DNA from: an uncultured Alphaproteobacteria bacterium
GTDB taxonomy: Bacteria > Pseudomonadota > Alphaproteobacteria > Rs-D84 > CACZYB01
DNA length: 64,000 nucleotides
Assembly: GCA_944390685.1 (NCBI GenBank)
Contig: CALXQL010000005.1
Coordinates: 1 to 64,000, forward strand
Reading direction: 5' to 3'
Shown here: positions 1 through 7,054 of the stretch, piece by piece
How the letters are laid out: the number at the start of each line of letters is the position of its first letter
Numbering within the stretch: the first letter of the stretch is position 1
Translations under genes and position numbers: made by a program
The notes under the pieces: generated by a model
What the model saw: the letters and a program-made list of their open reading frames with translations, nothing else
Databases searched by the model: none
What the model was told of the DNA's origin: nothing

Positions 1-921
1 ACCACATCTCAATTATCAAATGCCATGGTTAAATATTGTGTCCCAGCATCAGCGGGAACTTGCACGGATAGGGCAACTTATAGAAGTATCACAAATACCT
101 GCGTATGCGGTTTGGGTAAATATTATAATGAAAGAAAATGTAATAAATGTGGAATTGGAACCTATGCGGATAAAGATGATTTAACATCGTGTAAAATATG
201 CCCAGCTGGAACCTGTGCCACAAGCGAGGAAAGTCAAAGTTGTAAAAGTTGTGGTTTTGGTGCAGCGACATGTGATGCAAAAACGTGCCAAATTAAAAGT
301 TGCCAATCTGGATTTACATTACAAAATGGAAAATGTAAATTTTATAAAGAATATAGAAGTCCGGGAAATTATACAATACATTTGCCAGCCGGAACATATA
401 AAGTTACGGTGGCAGGTGCCGGTGGTGGTAGAGGTGGTAATTGGGGATGCTGTTCATTGGGACATCATATGACAGGTTTATTTGTGTGTGGAATTATAGT
501 AGGAAAATGTGAACATGCAGGAGGAAAAGGTGGGGCAGGTGGAAGAGGTGAAGGTATTACAAAAACATTAACATTAAATGAAGGTAATTATAATATAACG
601 GTTGGAAGAGCAGGTAGTGCTGGTTCAGATCATAGTGGTGCAAAAAATTGGAATGGGCAGGTAGTTGGATGTGCATTATATAATTATTTTTGTACTACTA
701 TAGAAGGAAAAAGGCCTAGAGGATCAGGTGGTGGTGTATCAAAATTTTATAATATAACTGCACGTGGTGGTAGTGGTGGTGCTGGTGGTGAGTGTAACTA
801 TTTAAATAGTGGTGGTTGGGCTCAATGTTCCCATGCTGGAAGAAACGGCTCTACTGGTACTAGTTATTCGGGTGGGGCTCCTGGTGGTTCCCATGGCTGG
901 GTGATTATAGAATCTGTATAA
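1..921 (+). CDS. Cys-rich/Gly-rich surface protein, 5' end missing
   Basis: The frame is open from the first base of the window, so the gene starts upstream. The visible 306 codons have two parts. The first third is a cysteine-rich repeat region with CxxC pairs spaced like TNFR/EGF-like or ephrin-receptor-like modules (GKYYNERKCNKCGIGTY, then TSCKICPAGT). The rest is a glycine-rich domain that opens with a strand-like YKVTVAGAGGG and ends GSHGWVIIESV, reminiscent of polyglycine-sandwich domains of phage tail fibres and of the ALK/LTK glycine-rich domain. This suggests an extracellular adhesin or surface protein. Any signal peptide lies outside the window. A hairpin terminator follows. The function is inferred from composition only. 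Confidence 0.7.
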   Translation, partial: TTSQLSNAMVKYCVPASAGTCTDRATYRSITNTCVCGLGKYYNERKCNKCGIGTYADKDDLTSCKICPAGTCATSEESQSCKSCGFGAATCDAKTCQIKSCQSGFTLQNGKCKFYKEYRSPGNYTIHLPAGTYKVTVAGAGGGRGGNWGCCSLGHHMTGLFVCGIIVGKCEHAGGKGGAGGRGEGITKTLTLNEGNYNITVGRAGSAGSDHSGAKNWNGQVVGCALYNYFCTTIEGKRPRGSGGGVSKFYNITARGGSGGAGGECNYLNSGGWAQCSHAGRNGSTGTSYSGGAPGGSHGWVIIESV

Positions 922-922
922 A

Positions 923-950
923 AAAAAAGGGGGGGTATAACCTCCCTTTT
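923..950. terminator. Shared hairpin terminator between the surface protein gene and gltX
   Basis: An A-run and G-run (AAAAGGGGGGG), a short TATAA loop and CCTCCCTTTT form a stem flanked by A- and T-rich sequence. It can serve the plus-strand gene ending at 921 and the minus-strand gltX, whose stop codon overlaps the stem. Confidence 0.65.
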
Positions 951-2304
951 ATTTTATATTTTTAAGTCTTTCAATGACTTTATCTCTTTTCATTAACGGA
1001 AGTAATTGTGATAACTCTGGTCCAAATTCAATACCTGTTATGGCAAGTCTTATAGGGTGATATAAATCCCTACCTTTTTTACCTGTGGCATTAAATATGG
1101 CTTCCGCCCATATTTTCATTACATTTTGATTAAAATCAACAGGAAGACAATCAATGATACTATTTATAAACTTTTTTTCTTCATTTGAAAGGGCAGGAGG
1201 TTCAATTTCACCATAAACTACATTTACCCAATATGAAATATCATCAAGTTTTTCAATATTTCCCTTTACCATATTCCAAAAATATTCATCAATTCTACCA
1301 TCAATTAAAAGAAGTCTATCCTTTACATCATCAAAATCAAGTATTCTTAATAATTTGCCATTTTCTTTATAAAATGTATCCATATCAAAACGACTAAAAG
1401 CACTTCCATAATTTGAAAGACTGAATGTTTTAGCCAATTCCTCCATAGATTTATACATTTTACCACCATTTGCAGAACCAAGTCCCACCAAGACATTAGC
1501 AATTGTCATAGCTTCAATTCCATCATTTTTAAGGCTTCTAATGGAAATATCACTTTGTCTTTTTGAAAATTTATGACCCTCTGCATTTAAAATCATTGGA
1601 TAATGAGCAAATTGAGGAATAAAAGAAGCCCCCAAAGCCTCAAACATTTGAATTTGCATTGCGGTATTGGTAAGATGATCTTGTCCTCTTATTATATGAG
1701 TAATTCCACTATCCATATCATCTATTACCGAAGGGAAATTATAAAGATAAGTTCCATCTTCACGAATTATTACAGGGTCTGAAAGATGTTTCATATTAAA
1801 TCTGCATTCACCTTTAACTAAATCGTTAAAGACAACATCTCCATCATTTAACTTAAATCTCCAATAAGGTTTTCTTCCCTCTGCTTCTAATCGTTTTTTA
1901 TCTTCTTCAGTAAGGTTTAAAGAAGCCCTATCATAAACAGGAGGAAGTTTTCTAGCAATTTGTCTTTTTCTTTTAGCTTCTAATTCTTCTTGAGTTTCAT
2001 AACAAACATAAACCCTACCATCTTTTTTTAATTTTTCCAAACATTCGTTATAGCGATTAAAACGTGAAGATTGATGAAATGTTTCGTCCCATTTTATTCC
2101 AAACCAAGAAACATCTTCTTTTACTGCATCAATATATTCTTGTTTAGTCCTTGATAAATCTGTATCGTCAATACGAAGAAGGAAAACACAATCCTCACCT
2201 TTTTGTTTTTGAGAAAGAAGGAATAACCAATTAAAAATGGCGGTTTTAATATTACCAATATGAACATATCCCGAAGGAGAAGGTGCAAATCTAACTTTAA
2301 TCAT
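949..2304 (-). CDS. gltX: Glutamyl-tRNA synthetase
   Basis: Class I aminoacyl-tRNA synthetase that charges tRNA-Glu (and tRNA-Gln in bacteria using the amidotransferase route). At 451 aa it has family length. The N-terminus has the characteristic RFAPSPSGYVHIGN, where residues 15-18 are HIGN instead of the usual HIGH, and the second signature is KFSKR at 245-249. The central DDTD and the VIREDGTYLYNFPSVIDD block are also typical. The start is ATG with AAAGGAT upstream. Alphaproteobacteria often carry two GltX paralogues, and this could be the one acting on tRNA-Gln. It is divergent from the tmRNA gene. Confidence 0.93.
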   Translation of the reverse strand: MIKVRFAPSPSGYVHIGNIKTAIFNWLFLLSQKQKGEDCVFLLRIDDTDLSRTKQEYIDAVKEDVSWFGIKWDETFHQSSRFNRYNECLEKLKKDGRVYVCYETQEELEAKRKRQIARKLPPVYDRASLNLTEEDKKRLEAEGRKPYWRFKLNDGDVVFNDLVKGECRFNMKHLSDPVIIREDGTYLYNFPSVIDDMDSGITHIIRGQDHLTNTAMQIQMFEALGASFIPQFAHYPMILNAEGHKFSKRQSDISIRSLKNDGIEAMTIANVLVGLGSANGGKMYKSMEELAKTFSLSNYGSAFSRFDMDTFYKENGKLLRILDFDDVKDRLLLIDGRIDEYFWNMVKGNIEKLDDISYWVNVVYGEIEPPALSNEEKKFINSIIDCLPVDFNQNVMKIWAEAIFNATGKKGRDLYHPIRLAITGIEFGPELSQLLPLMKRDKVIERLKNIK

Positions 2305-2331
2305 TTTTTAATCCTTTGTTTATACGATAAA

Positions 2332-2360
2332 AGAATACTTCGTAAAAAGTAAAAAATCAA
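2332..2360 (-). promoter_or_regulatory. Sigma70-like promoter for gltX
   Basis: On the minus strand, a TTGATT -35 (2355-2360) is followed after exactly 17 nt by a TATTCT -10 (2332-2337), about 28 nt upstream of the gltX ATG. Its -35 lies one base from the -35 of the divergent tmRNA promoter. Confidence 0.6.
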
Positions 2361-2361
2361 C

Positions 2362-2390
2362 TTGAAAAAAAGACAAAATGAAGTTATATT
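2362..2390 (+). promoter_or_regulatory. Sigma70-like promoter for tmRNA
   Basis: TTGAAA (2362-2367), a 17-nt spacer and TATATT (2385-2390). The predicted transcription start, near 2397, lies just upstream of the tmRNA acceptor piece. Confidence 0.6.
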
Positions 2391-2404
2391 AAATATGCCA
2401 GCAA

Positions 2405-2704
2405 TGGCTATGATACTAAACCTTTATCAGAATAGACATTTCGGACTCGGGGGCGGTACCCGATGCCTCCACCATAATAAATCTTTATGGGGGCAAAATA
2501 GCATCGACGGGTGTAATAAAGGGTAAAGTTGTATTAAGTGATGATTCCGTCTTTCAAACGGGTCAAAAAAAATGAACGCAAATGATAATCGTTCTTTCGC
2601 AATGGCTGCTTAATTTAAGTAGTATGCGATATCAAATTCTTTAATGATATAGAACCATTAAAGTGGGGTTCGGGCTTTCCTATCAACAGAAAAGCCCACT
2701 TAAT
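2405..2704 (+). ncRNA. ssrA: Two-piece (permuted) transfer-messenger RNA
   Basis: tmRNA rescues stalled ribosomes with SmpB. The gene is circularly permuted as in alphaproteobacteria: the acceptor half comes first and ends TGCCTCC-A-CCA at 2464-2474, then a 14-nt AT-rich spacer is removed, then the coding half starts GGGGGCA at 2489-2495. These two heptamers pair with one G-U. CCTTTAT (2421-2427) pairs with ATAAAGG (2516-2522) as the helix holding the halves together. The tag is encoded at 2578-2610 and reads ANDNRSFAMAA, followed by TAA at 2611; ANDN is the alphaproteobacterial tag start and AA the usual degron end. A stem-loop or pseudoknot at 2661-2703 closes the coding half. The exact outer ends are estimates. 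Confidence 0.93.
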
Positions 2705-2721
2705 TTAAAAAGGAACTTAAA

Positions 2722-3363
2722 ATGTATAAAAAAAAGAATTATTTAAAAAAAATAGCAATATATGATTTTGATGGCACATTATACGGCGGGGAAACTATAA
2801 GTAATTTTTATTTTTATTGTGCAAAACATAATTGGCTTTTATTTTTGTGGCTACCATATTTCATCATATTGTTTTTATTAAAAAAAATACATTTAATAAG
2901 TCTTAAAACATTTAAACAAGAATGTTTTCGCTTTTTTGGAAAACATCTATCTGTTGATAAAGTTTATAAATTTTGGGGAGTAAATAAAAAGAAAATTTAT
3001 CCATGGGTAAGACAAGAATTAGAAAGGGATAGAAAAAGAGGCTATCATATAATTTGTATATCTGCCACACCAGAATTTTTAATTCATGGAATTGTAATAA
3101 AATACTTAAAAATTGATACATTGATTGGAACTCTATTAAATCCAAAGGATAATAGAAAAATAATAGGTAAAAATTGTAAAGGTGAAGAAAAGGTGGAACG
3201 ATTACATCTATGGTTAAAGAAAAATAACATAAAAAATTATAAAATTGTAAAAATGGTTTCAGATTCCCTTGCGGATATGCCTTTATTTAATATAGCAGAA
3301 AATAAATTTGCGGTTTCTCCAAAAGGAAAAATATATAAAGGTCTTCCAAAAAGAAATATATAA
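2722..3363 (+). CDS. HAD-superfamily (subfamily IB) phosphatase
   Basis: 213 aa with the haloacid dehalogenase motifs in order: motif I DFDGTL with nucleophile D15 and acid D17, motif II ISATPEF with S114, a lysine region around GKNCKGEEK, and motif III SDSLADMPL with D181 and D185. The helical cap between motifs I and II contains a hydrophobic stretch (WLLFLWLPYFIILFLLKK) that may associate with the membrane. Similar HAD-IB proteins act on phosphoserine, phosphatidylglycerophosphate or other lipid phosphates; the substrate here is unknown. It starts 18 nt after the tmRNA and has AAAGGAAC upstream of the ATG, so it may be co-transcribed with tmRNA. Confidence 0.85.
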   Translation: MYKKKNYLKKIAIYDFDGTLYGGETISNFYFYCAKHNWLLFLWLPYFIILFLLKKIHLISLKTFKQECFRFFGKHLSVDKVYKFWGVNKKKIYPWVRQELERDRKRGYHIICISATPEFLIHGIVIKYLKIDTLIGTLLNPKDNRKIIGKNCKGEEKVERLHLWLKKNNIKNYKIVKMVSDSLADMPLFNIAENKFAVSPKGKIYKGLPKRNI

Positions 3364-3384
3364 CACCGCTGGATAAAAAAACTA

Positions 3385-3413
3385 TTGACTTTTAAATAAA
3401 AAAACGTTATTCT
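3385..3413 (+). promoter_or_regulatory. Sigma70-like promoter for rpmH
   Basis: TTGACT (3385-3390), 17-nt spacer, TATTCT (3408-3413). It lies 45 nt upstream of the rpmH start. Confidence 0.6.
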
Positions 3414-3458
3414 ATGAAAACATTTTAATTTTTAAGAAGAAAATAAAAGGATTTCAAA

Positions 3459-3605
3459 ATGAAAAGAACATTTCAACCATCAAAAATCGTAAGATCAAGA
3501 AGACATGGTTTCCGTGCAAGAATGGCTACATATAACGGAAGAAAAGTATTAAATGCAAGAAGAGCAAAGGGAAGAAAACGTCTTTGTGTTCAAGTTGAAT
3601 TTTAA
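3459..3605 (+). CDS. rpmH: 50S ribosomal protein L34
   Basis: A 48-codon gene whose product begins [20 protein letters not shown] and continues with the conserved [11 protein letters not shown] and arginine/lysine-rich stretch of L34. It is a few residues longer than the usual 44-46 because of the C-terminal LCVQVEF. AAAGGATTTCAAA gives a ribosome site before the ATG. As in most bacteria it precedes rnpA, but a terminator-like hairpin separates the two here. Confidence 0.95.
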   Translation: MKRTFQPSKIVRSRRHGFRARMATYNGRKVLNARRAKGRKRLCVQVEF

Positions 3606-3625
3606 TATTTACTAAAAATTCAAAT

Positions 3626-3648
3626 GGGGGCTTTATGCCCTCTTTTTT
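3626..3648 (+). terminator. Hairpin terminator between rpmH and rnpA
   Basis: GGGGGC (3626-3631), loop TTTAT, GCCCTC (3637-3642; one G-U pair), followed by six T residues. It should end or attenuate rpmH transcription before rnpA. Confidence 0.65.
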
Positions 3649-3649
3649 A

Positions 3650-3677
3650 TTGCAAAAAATATAGATATTTATATAAT
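3650..3677 (+). promoter_or_regulatory. Possible promoter for a leaderless rnpA
   Basis: TTGCAA (3650-3655), 16-nt spacer, perfect TATAAT (3672-3677). The ATG at 3684 sits where transcription should begin. The region is AT-rich, so a chance match is possible. Confidence 0.45.
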
Positions 3678-3683
3678 AACAAT

Positions 3684-4190
3684 ATGGTAAATTGTATAAG
3701 ATATAAACATAATAAAGTAAAATTAAGAACGTTAAAAAGTCGTAGCCAAGATTTTTTTCGTATAAATCCTCGCGCTATTGCTAAAATTGGCCGTAAACGT
3801 TTGGTAAAAAAAGGTTTAATTGAAAAAAATGCTCAATTACCAGAGGATAATCCAAACCATTTTATAAATGATTTATTTATGACCCATTGGGCACCTACAA
3901 GATTTTTAGATGGTGATATTCATATAGGTTTTACCATAACCACAAAAACAATTTCAAAAAGAGCTAATGTAAGAAATCTTATAAAACGTCGTTTAAAAAA
4001 TGCAATAAATGAACATATAAGGAATTTCAAAGTCTCTGGCTTTGATTTTGTATTTACAGCCCGAAGCGGTATTCTTGATGCAAGTTATAGTGATATAATT
4101 GCCCAAGTAAAAAGGGTTTTGAAATATGTTGAATGCCGTAAAAAGGATGAAGAAAAAAAGAAATTTATATCAAGAAAATATATTGATTAA
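3684..4190 (+). CDS. rnpA: Ribonuclease P protein component
   Basis: RnpA binds RNase P RNA to mature tRNA 5' ends. The C-terminal half carries the signature: IHIGFTITTKTISKRANVRN followed by LIKRRLKNAI, the RNR-type basic helix, then GFDFVFTARSGI. At 168 aa it is longer than the usual 110-130 because of a stretch around residues 35-75 (KNAQLPEDNPNHFINDLF). An upstream in-frame ATG at 3624 is rejected because the 3624-3650 interval is a terminator hairpin. The ATG at 3684 has no Shine-Dalgarno but lies about 7 nt after a TATAAT box. The stop is 2 nt from the convergent neighbour. Confidence 0.88.
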   Translation: MVNCIRYKHNKVKLRTLKSRSQDFFRINPRAIAKIGRKRLVKKGLIEKNAQLPEDNPNHFINDLFMTHWAPTRFLDGDIHIGFTITTKTISKRANVRNLIKRRLKNAINEHIRNFKVSGFDFVFTARSGILDASYSDIIAQVKRVLKYVECRKKDEEKKKFISRKYID

Positions 4191-4192
4191 AT

Positions 4193-5407
4193 CTACCATG
4201 AAAGTTCTATAATAGATCCCTCTTGAACAACTCTACCATCTGGAAGGGAACATCTTCCAAAGACTTCTGGACCTACATCTTTTGCACTAACAGTTGATGT
4301 GATAATTTGTCCCACACCTGATGTGATAAGTCCACTACCAGCTTGCCATCCTTCGGAAATACCTTCAAATACTTTTTTGCCTGTTCCTGCTTGTTCTGTT
4401 TTTAAAATTTCATTACCATCTTCGGTATAATTACCTGTGCTTACTTGTTCTGTTGCATTCATACCAGCTAATACACCACTAGTAACACCCACACCAACAC
4501 CTAAAACAGTGCTACCAATACCAGTATATAAAGCAATTTCATTTCCGGTTTGTTCAGGATTATCGGAATAACAAGCACCTAAACCAAAAGCATCATGAGA
4601 ACAAGTTATTCTAGTAGTTTTCACAGCAGTAATAGACCAAGTTTTATTTATATTATCATTGCATCCAACTAAATCATTTTTAAGAACTTTTGCATTTGAT
4701 ACATATTTTCGTGAAAAATTGATGGAAATATCACAAGATTGTTTATCTCTATTATATTTACCACTATAAATGTTGCGACAGGCTTCTTCTTGTTCATTTA
4801 TTAAGTAAACATCGGTAAAATATTTTGAAAATAAATCATATTTTGCCACATCTTTAATCATGACTTTACATGATTGAAAGGCATTATCAAAATTAATAGA
4901 TTTATAACATTGAACATTTGTAGGTTGTTCAGCGCTACCCATACATTGTTGTTGCATACAAAATTTAAATTCTTGCCAATCGGGATCCGCTGGCACAGCA
5001 TTTATTTTTTGCTCTTCTGAAACAAACACTTCTGGAGCAACGACAGTATTTTGAGTTGTAGTAGTAGTTGTATTTGTAGTATTTGTAGTAGTAGTTGTTG
5101 TTTGAGTAGTGCTGGTAGATTGATTTTGTGTTGCAGGCATTGTTTGAGTTGTTTGAACTGGTTGCACGGCTAATTGAGATGATGTATCCACTTGCACAGC
5201 ATTACCTATGGAAGATTCCATATTTTCCATACCTATAATTGATTTTGCGACACTAGGGGCTTGAGCTCTTTTCACTCTTCTTGTTGTTGTTTTTGATACC
5301 TTTCTAGAGGAGGAGGATGCAGGCTTTCTAGTTGCAGAAAACACCGAGCATATATTAAAAAAATATATACTTAAAAAGGATATACAAACAACTTTTTTAT
5401 TAAACAA
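4193..5407 (-). CDS. Secreted Cys-rich protein, tandem family member 4
   Basis: 404 aa, no recognised domain. A TTG start is chosen because AAAGGA sits 7 nt upstream and the product then opens with a signal peptide (VVCISFLSIYFFNICSVFSA). A basic Ser/Thr/Lys/Arg stretch and a Thr/Gln/Asn-rich linker (about residues 85-125) follow. The Cys-rich core begins FKFCMQQQCMGS and includes CRNIYSGKYNRDKQSCDISI. Next comes a Gly/Val hydrophobic segment (GSTVLGVGVGVTSGVLAGM), and the C-terminus is GRCSLPDGRVVQEGSIIELSW-like. The same order occurs in the three genes upstream, so this is a paralogue in one operon. Probably periplasmic or surface-exposed; function unknown. Confidence 0.75.
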   Translation of the reverse strand: MFNKKVVCISFLSIYFFNICSVFSATRKPASSSSRKVSKTTTRRVKRAQAPSVAKSIIGMENMESSIGNAVQVDTSSQLAVQPVQTTQTMPATQNQSTSTTQTTTTTTNTTNTTTTTTQNTVVAPEVFVSEEQKINAVPADPDWQEFKFCMQQQCMGSAEQPTNVQCYKSINFDNAFQSCKVMIKDVAKYDLFSKYFTDVYLINEQEEACRNIYSGKYNRDKQSCDISINFSRKYVSNAKVLKNDLVGCNDNINKTWSITAVKTTRITCSHDAFGLGACYSDNPEQTGNEIALYTGIGSTVLGVGVGVTSGVLAGMNATEQVSTGNYTEDGNEILKTEQAGTGKKVFEGISEGWQAGSGLITSGVGQIITSTVSAKDVGPEVFGRCSLPDGRVVQEGSIIELSW

Positions 5408-5479
5408 GAATAAATCCTTTCAATTATAAAAATAATTATACTATAAAAATAATAAAAAATAAATAGAAAATATAAAAAA

Positions 5480-7054
5480 TTATAATTGCCATTGAAGTAA
5501 AATTATTTCATTTTCTGTTCCAACCCATTCGCCATTTATGAAACAATTACCTCTATTAAGATTAGTTTGATTTACCTTTCCAACGCCTTGTTCTCTATTT
5601 TGAAAAGTTGCAAAATCTTTAACCCCGCTTTTTTCTTTCTCAACAATGATGTCATCAATCACACCTTGTATAGCTATATCTGTTATATTACTTACGACAT
5701 TAAGGGAAGAACTTGCAATAGATAAAGCCTGACCAGCTTTTTCAAATTTGGCATTTGTATCTTTTGTTAAATCTATTGGATTTGCTTTACTTCCAGATAT
5801 CCCAGAAGAATTATTAGCGCTTCCACCATTGATAAGTTTTCCGGCTATACTTAAAGCAGGCATCAATAAATAAGAAGCACTTTTTGAAACTAACATATTT
5901 GTTAAGTCTTCTTTTGACATTTTCCCTTGTATTGCGCGGGATATATCAATGCCAATATAAGCAATATCTGTTATAGTATTGATAGAAGCTTCTGCAATAT
6001 CCGCAATAGGAGATGTTCCCAGCACAGTTGCAGTTATATTTCCAGCTGTTCTTAAAGAATTTGCAGTCAATGTTAAAGCTTGATATTTTTTCTTTTTTAA
6101 ATACTCAAATGAATATCCAAGATTTGTATCAAATTCCTCTTGATTACAATAAAAGAATTCGCCAACAGGAATATTTTTTGATGCGGAAATATTATCTTTA
6201 TTCATACCATATGATACATTTATATAACAAGATTTTCTATCGCTTGATAATTGACCATTCATATGTTTACAAGCTTCTTCCCTTTTCAAAGCCATTTCAT
6301 TTAAGAAATATTCTCTTGTGGAAAGAGGAGCCGGTGATTTTGCAATTATTGAAGAACATTTTGAATCAATTACCATATTAGCAGAATCTTCATCAAAACA
6401 AAGACCAAATTCTGGCATATTAAAGTTTTCTGCCCCGAAATCATTATATGCAGTGCAATAATCTCTCGCACAATTTTTTAATTCTTTTATATTTGAAGAT
6501 AAAGTTGAATCTTTTTCCACTTCTTGTTTAGAAACTAAAAGGCAATCTCTTTGTACAAGAGTTTTATATTTTTCTGTAATAGCTCTTCTATTTTCCATAC
6601 ATTGATCTAAAATATAAAGACATTGTTTTTTTGAATATTCAAAAAGATCAAACCCCTTTTTTATCTTATTTCCATTAAAATCCAAAAAATCAACAGAAGA
6701 ACCGGAATTTGTATATTTATCTTCATAACAAACACATTTACCAATTTGATTATTTGCACAAAATTTATTCATACATAGGTTGTAATAAAATTCACAATTA
6801 TCTTCATTTATTATAGGTGTAGATGTATTTGTAGTTTGATTTGTAGTGTTTTGATTATTTGTGGATGAAGATATGGATGAGGAGTTATTCGCAATTCTTA
6901 TATTATTACGAGTATTATTTCTTACAGATAAAGATTTTGAAGAAGCCTTTCGTTCAGTTTTTTTAATAGCAGCCATTGTCATTTCAGGATATAAAGAAAT
7001 GAAATAAATCAATGTAATAAAAGAATATTTTTTAAATGTCATATATTTCATCAT
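5480..7054 (-). CDS. Secreted Cys-rich protein, tandem family member 3
   Basis: 524 aa, the longest of four paralogues. It has an N-terminal hydrophobic signal (FITLIYFISLYPEMTMAA), a basic and Asn/Ser/Thr-rich linker, then a Cys core starting NCEFYYNLCMNKFCANN and GKCVCYED, with later CFDEDSANM and CKHMNGQLSSDRKSCYIN blocks. A long Ala/Ser/Ile-rich region (roughly residues 325-470) follows, and the C-terminus GNCFINGEWVGTENE ends in LLQWQL. The start overlaps the end of the upstream paralogue by 23 nt, implying translational coupling. An alternative ATG lies four codons in. No enzyme motif is visible. Confidence 0.75.
   Translation of the reverse strand: MMKYMTFKKYSFITLIYFISLYPEMTMAAIKKTERKASSKSLSVRNNTRNNIRIANNSSSISSSTNNQNTTNQTTNTSTPIINEDNCEFYYNLCMNKFCANNQIGKCVCYEDKYTNSGSSVDFLDFNGNKIKKGFDLFEYSKKQCLYILDQCMENRRAITEKYKTLVQRDCLLVSKQEVEKDSTLSSNIKELKNCARDYCTAYNDFGAENFNMPEFGLCFDEDSANMVIDSKCSSIIAKSPAPLSTREYFLNEMALKREEACKHMNGQLSSDRKSCYINVSYGMNKDNISASKNIPVGEFFYCNQEEFDTNLGYSFEYLKKKKYQALTLTANSLRTAGNITATVLGTSPIADIAEASINTITDIAYIGIDISRAIQGKMSKEDLTNMLVSKSASYLLMPALSIAGKLINGGSANNSSGISGSKANPIDLTKDTNAKFEKAGQALSIASSSLNVVSNITDIAIQGVIDDIIVEKEKSGVKDFATFQNREQGVGKVNQTNLNRGNCFINGEWVGTENEIILLQWQL

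Noticed and set aside
3624-3683. Upstream start of rnpA
   Set aside because: The first codons lie in the hairpin terminator of rpmH and have no ribosome site.
5040-5130. Short repeats in the fourth Cys-rich gene as a possible CRISPR or satellite
   Set aside because: They are Thr/Gln/Asn codon runs inside the linker, with no regular repeat-spacer layout.
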